A DNA stretch of 7,265 nt from Planctomycetota bacterium (lineage in GTDB: Bacteria > Planctomycetota > SZUA-567): positions 1 through 7,265 of the forward strand of contig JAISYD010000180.1 in NCBI GenBank assembly GCA_031270145.1, in the 5' to 3' direction. Numbering within the stretch: the first letter of the stretch is position 1; each line of letters begins with the position of its first letter. This document shows positions 5,415 to 7,265 of this stretch, one piece after another. The notes below the pieces were generated by a model. That model made no database searches. It was not told where the DNA came from and was given only the letters and a program-made list of their open reading frames with translations. The translations under genes were made by a program, and so were the position numbers.

Positions 5415-7265
5415 ATGCGCATAAAGTGCCCCTATTCCGATATTTACCTGGACCTTCCCGGGGATCGCACCGACATGAAGTTCACCTGCCCGGCCTGCCG
5501 CAGAATCCACCGAGTGACCATCAGCATCACCACGCCCGGCGAGGATCCGCCCAGGGCTGCGGCCAACACCCGCTCCATGACGCGCAATCCTCCCCCCATA
5601 CCCAAGAAATACGCCACCGGCGCCTTCGCTCCGGTGGTCGATATCCCGATTGACGCCAATTTCGTCCTCCTGGACAGCCGTTCCGTCGCCCAGCCGGGCA
5701 TCGATCTCGGCAACGCCGCCGAGGCGTCCGTCCCCGGTCTAGACGACGGATTGGCCGGCCGCCCAGCCGGGCCGACCGTCATGGGAGAGGAAAAAAAAGA
5801 AACGCCGGAAACGCCTTCCAGCCCCGATCCCGCCTTCCAACCGGAAGCGCCGAAAACGGAGAAGGCCGCCGCCGGCAATCCGGCCGCCCCAACCTTCCGA
5901 CGGGCCTGGGACGAGGTGGGAGAGCCGGTCATCCCGCCCACCGGCGCCTTTCCGCCCGCCGCCGCAACCAGGCTGCCAGACGGCGGCGGCCTGGCCAGGC
6001 GGAGGGGAAAAACAAAATCCCGCGCCGGCCGGCTGGCCTTGGCGCTGATCCTTCTAGGCATCGGCGGCTTCCTCGGCTGGCAGCAATACCGGCAGGGGCA
6101 GCTACGCCGCGACATCGGGGCCGGCCTGGAGCGGGCCGAAAGCCTTTGGCGACTAGGCGACCTCCCAGCCGCCGCCGCCGAGGCCCGCGCCGCCAACAAA
6201 ACGCTGCTCCGCGAGGAAACGCTACCCACTATCGCCAACCTTTGGAACCTGCTGGCCGAACGCTTCGCCGCCCTGCCCCCGTTCCCGGACGGCCGGGCCG
6301 ACATCAAGGCCCGCCTCAACGCCCATTTGGAGCGGGAAAGGGCATTGGAAAGCTTCCGGGAGCGGCTCGATCTTTCCGATCCCGTTGGAACCGCCGAACT
6401 GCTTGGCGAAGCCGCCGCCAGCGAACGAGCCAACGGGGCCGCCCCCATGGCCGCCGCCATGGAAAACCTGGTCGCGCGGCTGACGCGGCAAAAATTGCAA
6501 AGCGAGGCGGCCGGCTTGGCGCCCGAGGAGGCTATCCGCCGGGCCGACGCCGAGGCGGCGGTCCTGGCGCCGATCCTTCCCAATCCCGGCCGGGCCGGCT
6601 TCGGCGAAGCCATTGATGAATTCAAGGCCGCCCAGCGCCTGCGCTTCCTGGACGAAGCCGAAAGGGAGGCGGCGGAAATAGCCGCCGCCGCCGCCGCCGG
6701 CGACGAGGCCGGACTGGATCGTTTCCTGGATCTGGAAAGACGCCTGGCCGACATCGGCGACGGTCCGGAGCTTTCCCGGGCCTTGCCCGAACTGGCGGAC
6801 GGGGACGACCGCCCCGCCCTGGAGCAACTGGCCCGGCTGGCCCGACTGGTCGATCAGGCGTTGACGCGGGCCAGGAGCGCCCTCAGCCGCCAAGAAAACG
6901 ACGAACCGGATTTCGAAGAGCTGCTCCGCCAGGCCAGGACGGAAAATTCCCCCCATCCCGCCATGGCGGAAGCCGCCGGCAGGCGGATAGAAGCCGCCAG
7001 AGGCGAGGCCGGGGATTTGCTGGACTTGCGGAGCGGGCTTTTCGAGCGGATGCAGGCCGAAATGCGCCGCGAACGCCGCTCCCCCGGGACGCGCCTGGCC
7101 TGGGCGATGCTCCGGATCGGCTTCGCGGATCCGGAGGTTGAAATCGATCCCGCCGGCTTCCGCCACGATTCGCGCCAGGCGGCGATGCGCTTCCGCCTGC
7201 GGGGCCTGCCCGTCCTTATGGAAATGGGGGAGGACGACTACGAAAACCGGGTCAGGGCCAAAGTG
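5415..7265 (+). CDS. zinc-ribbon, single-span membrane protein (3'-truncated by window edge)
   Basis: The frame is open from ATG 5415 to the last base without a stop, giving 617 residues so far. GAGGGA (5401-5406) stands 8 nt before the ATG. The N-terminus (1-40) looks like a small zinc ribbon, but the first knuckle is CPYS (one Cys, C5) while the second is CPAC (C25, C28); H32 might be a ligand. Residues about 41-195 are Pro/Ala/Glu-rich and probably disordered. A basic ARRRGKTKSRAGR patch (194-206) precedes one membrane span (about 205-222), predicting a cytoplasmic ribbon and an external C-terminal part. From about 228 on the sequence is Ala/Glu/Arg/Leu-rich and helical, with an Ala6 run (423-428). 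A less biased segment begins near 555. I recognise no enzyme family, and the C-terminal end is unseen. Long minus-strand frames across it are shadows of the GC-rich code. Confidence 0.85.
   Translation, partial: MRIKCPYSDIYLDLPGDRTDMKFTCPACRRIHRVTISITTPGEDPPRAAANTRSMTRNPPPIPKKYATGAFAPVVDIPIDANFVLLDSRSVAQPGIDLGNAAEASVPGLDDGLAGRPAGPTVMGEEKKETPETPSSPDPAFQPEAPKTEKAAAGNPAAPTFRRAWDEVGEPVIPPTGAFPPAAATRLPDGGGLARRRGKTKSRAGRLALALILLGIGGFLGWQQYRQGQLRRDIGAGLERAESLWRLGDLPAAAAEARAANKTLLREETLPTIANLWNLLAERFAALPPFPDGRADIKARLNAHLERERALESFRERLDLSDPVGTAELLGEAAASERANGAAPMAAAMENLVARLTRQKLQSEAAGLAPEEAIRRADAEAAVLAPILPNPGRAGFGEAIDEFKAAQRLRFLDEAEREAAEIAAAAAAGDEAGLDRFLDLERRLADIGDGPELSRALPELADGDDRPALEQLARLARLVDQALTRARSALSRQENDEPDFEELLRQARTENSPHPAMAEAAGRRIEAARGEAGDLLDLRSGLFERMQAEMRRERRSPGTRLAWAMLRIGFADPEVEIDPAGFRHDSRQAAMRFRLRGLPVLMEMGEDDYENRVRAKV
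6681..6698 (+). repeat. GCC trinucleotide run (six units) coding for polyalanine
   Basis: Six consecutive GCC codons encode Ala423-428 of the zinc-ribbon membrane protein, in a helical Ala-rich stretch. A shorter run of four GCC codons lies at 6168-6179. Such tracts can change length by replication slippage without breaking frame. Confidence 0.7.

Noticed and set aside
5426..5653. 75-codon plus-strand frame at the start of the zinc-ribbon gene
   Set aside because: It is out of frame with the long open frame from 5415 and has a His/Arg/Pro-rich product with no ribosome-binding site of its own.
5444..6754. 436-codon minus-strand frame
   Set aside because: It lies fully inside the plus-strand zinc-ribbon gene, and its Ser/Arg/Ala-rich product is typical of the antisense frame of GC-rich genes. 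The plus frame has a ribosome-binding site, Cys motif and membrane span.
6222..7166. 314-codon minus-strand frame
   Set aside because: It is the same kind of shadow frame, Gly/Gln/Phe-rich without domains, antisense to the continuous plus-strand gene.

Overview
The window is GC-rich (roughly two thirds G+C in the main genes) and reads as ordinary chromosome of a Gram-negative-type bacterium. The band-7 architecture, the zinc-ribbon/one-pass membrane protein and the form of MnmG would fit the Planctomycetes/Lentisphaerae side of the tree or some deltaproteobacteria-like lineages. This placement is impression-level only, because nothing in the window fixes the phylum.

Layout. Positions 1-270 hold a small unrecognised reading frame that may be the tail of a longer gene. 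A very AT-rich spacer (271-340) follows, and then a complete tRNA-Thr(UGU) on the minus strand with its own near-consensus promoter. Next is a divergent pair: a minus-strand, membrane-anchored LysM protein (482-1132) and a plus-strand, membrane-anchored SPFH/band-7 protein (1269-3161). The N-terminal half of the SPFH protein is a threefold tandem repeat of about 57 residues. A 60-codon minus-strand gene for a small hydrophobic protein (3231-3413) lies convergent to the SPFH gene and divergent from mnmG. mnmG (3506-5296) encodes the FAD-dependent tRNA wobble-uridine modification enzyme. The right end is a long gene (5415 to the window edge, no stop reached) for a protein with an N-terminal half-degenerate zinc ribbon, a disordered linker, one membrane span and a long alanine-rich helical region.

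How the parts relate. The LysM and SPFH proteins both have positively charged N-termini followed by one membrane span, so both are predicted to sit mainly outside the cytoplasmic membrane. Their divergent arrangement across a 136-bp promoter region suggests co-regulation or a shared envelope role. mnmG and the tRNA belong to translation. The zinc-ribbon protein has the same N-in/C-out topology, but its function cannot be named. I see no CRISPR array, insertion sequence, prophage or recognised defence system. The most notable material is the SPFH1-like triplication with an interrupted band-7 fold, the unlisted small membrane protein, and the long truncated zinc-ribbon membrane protein.
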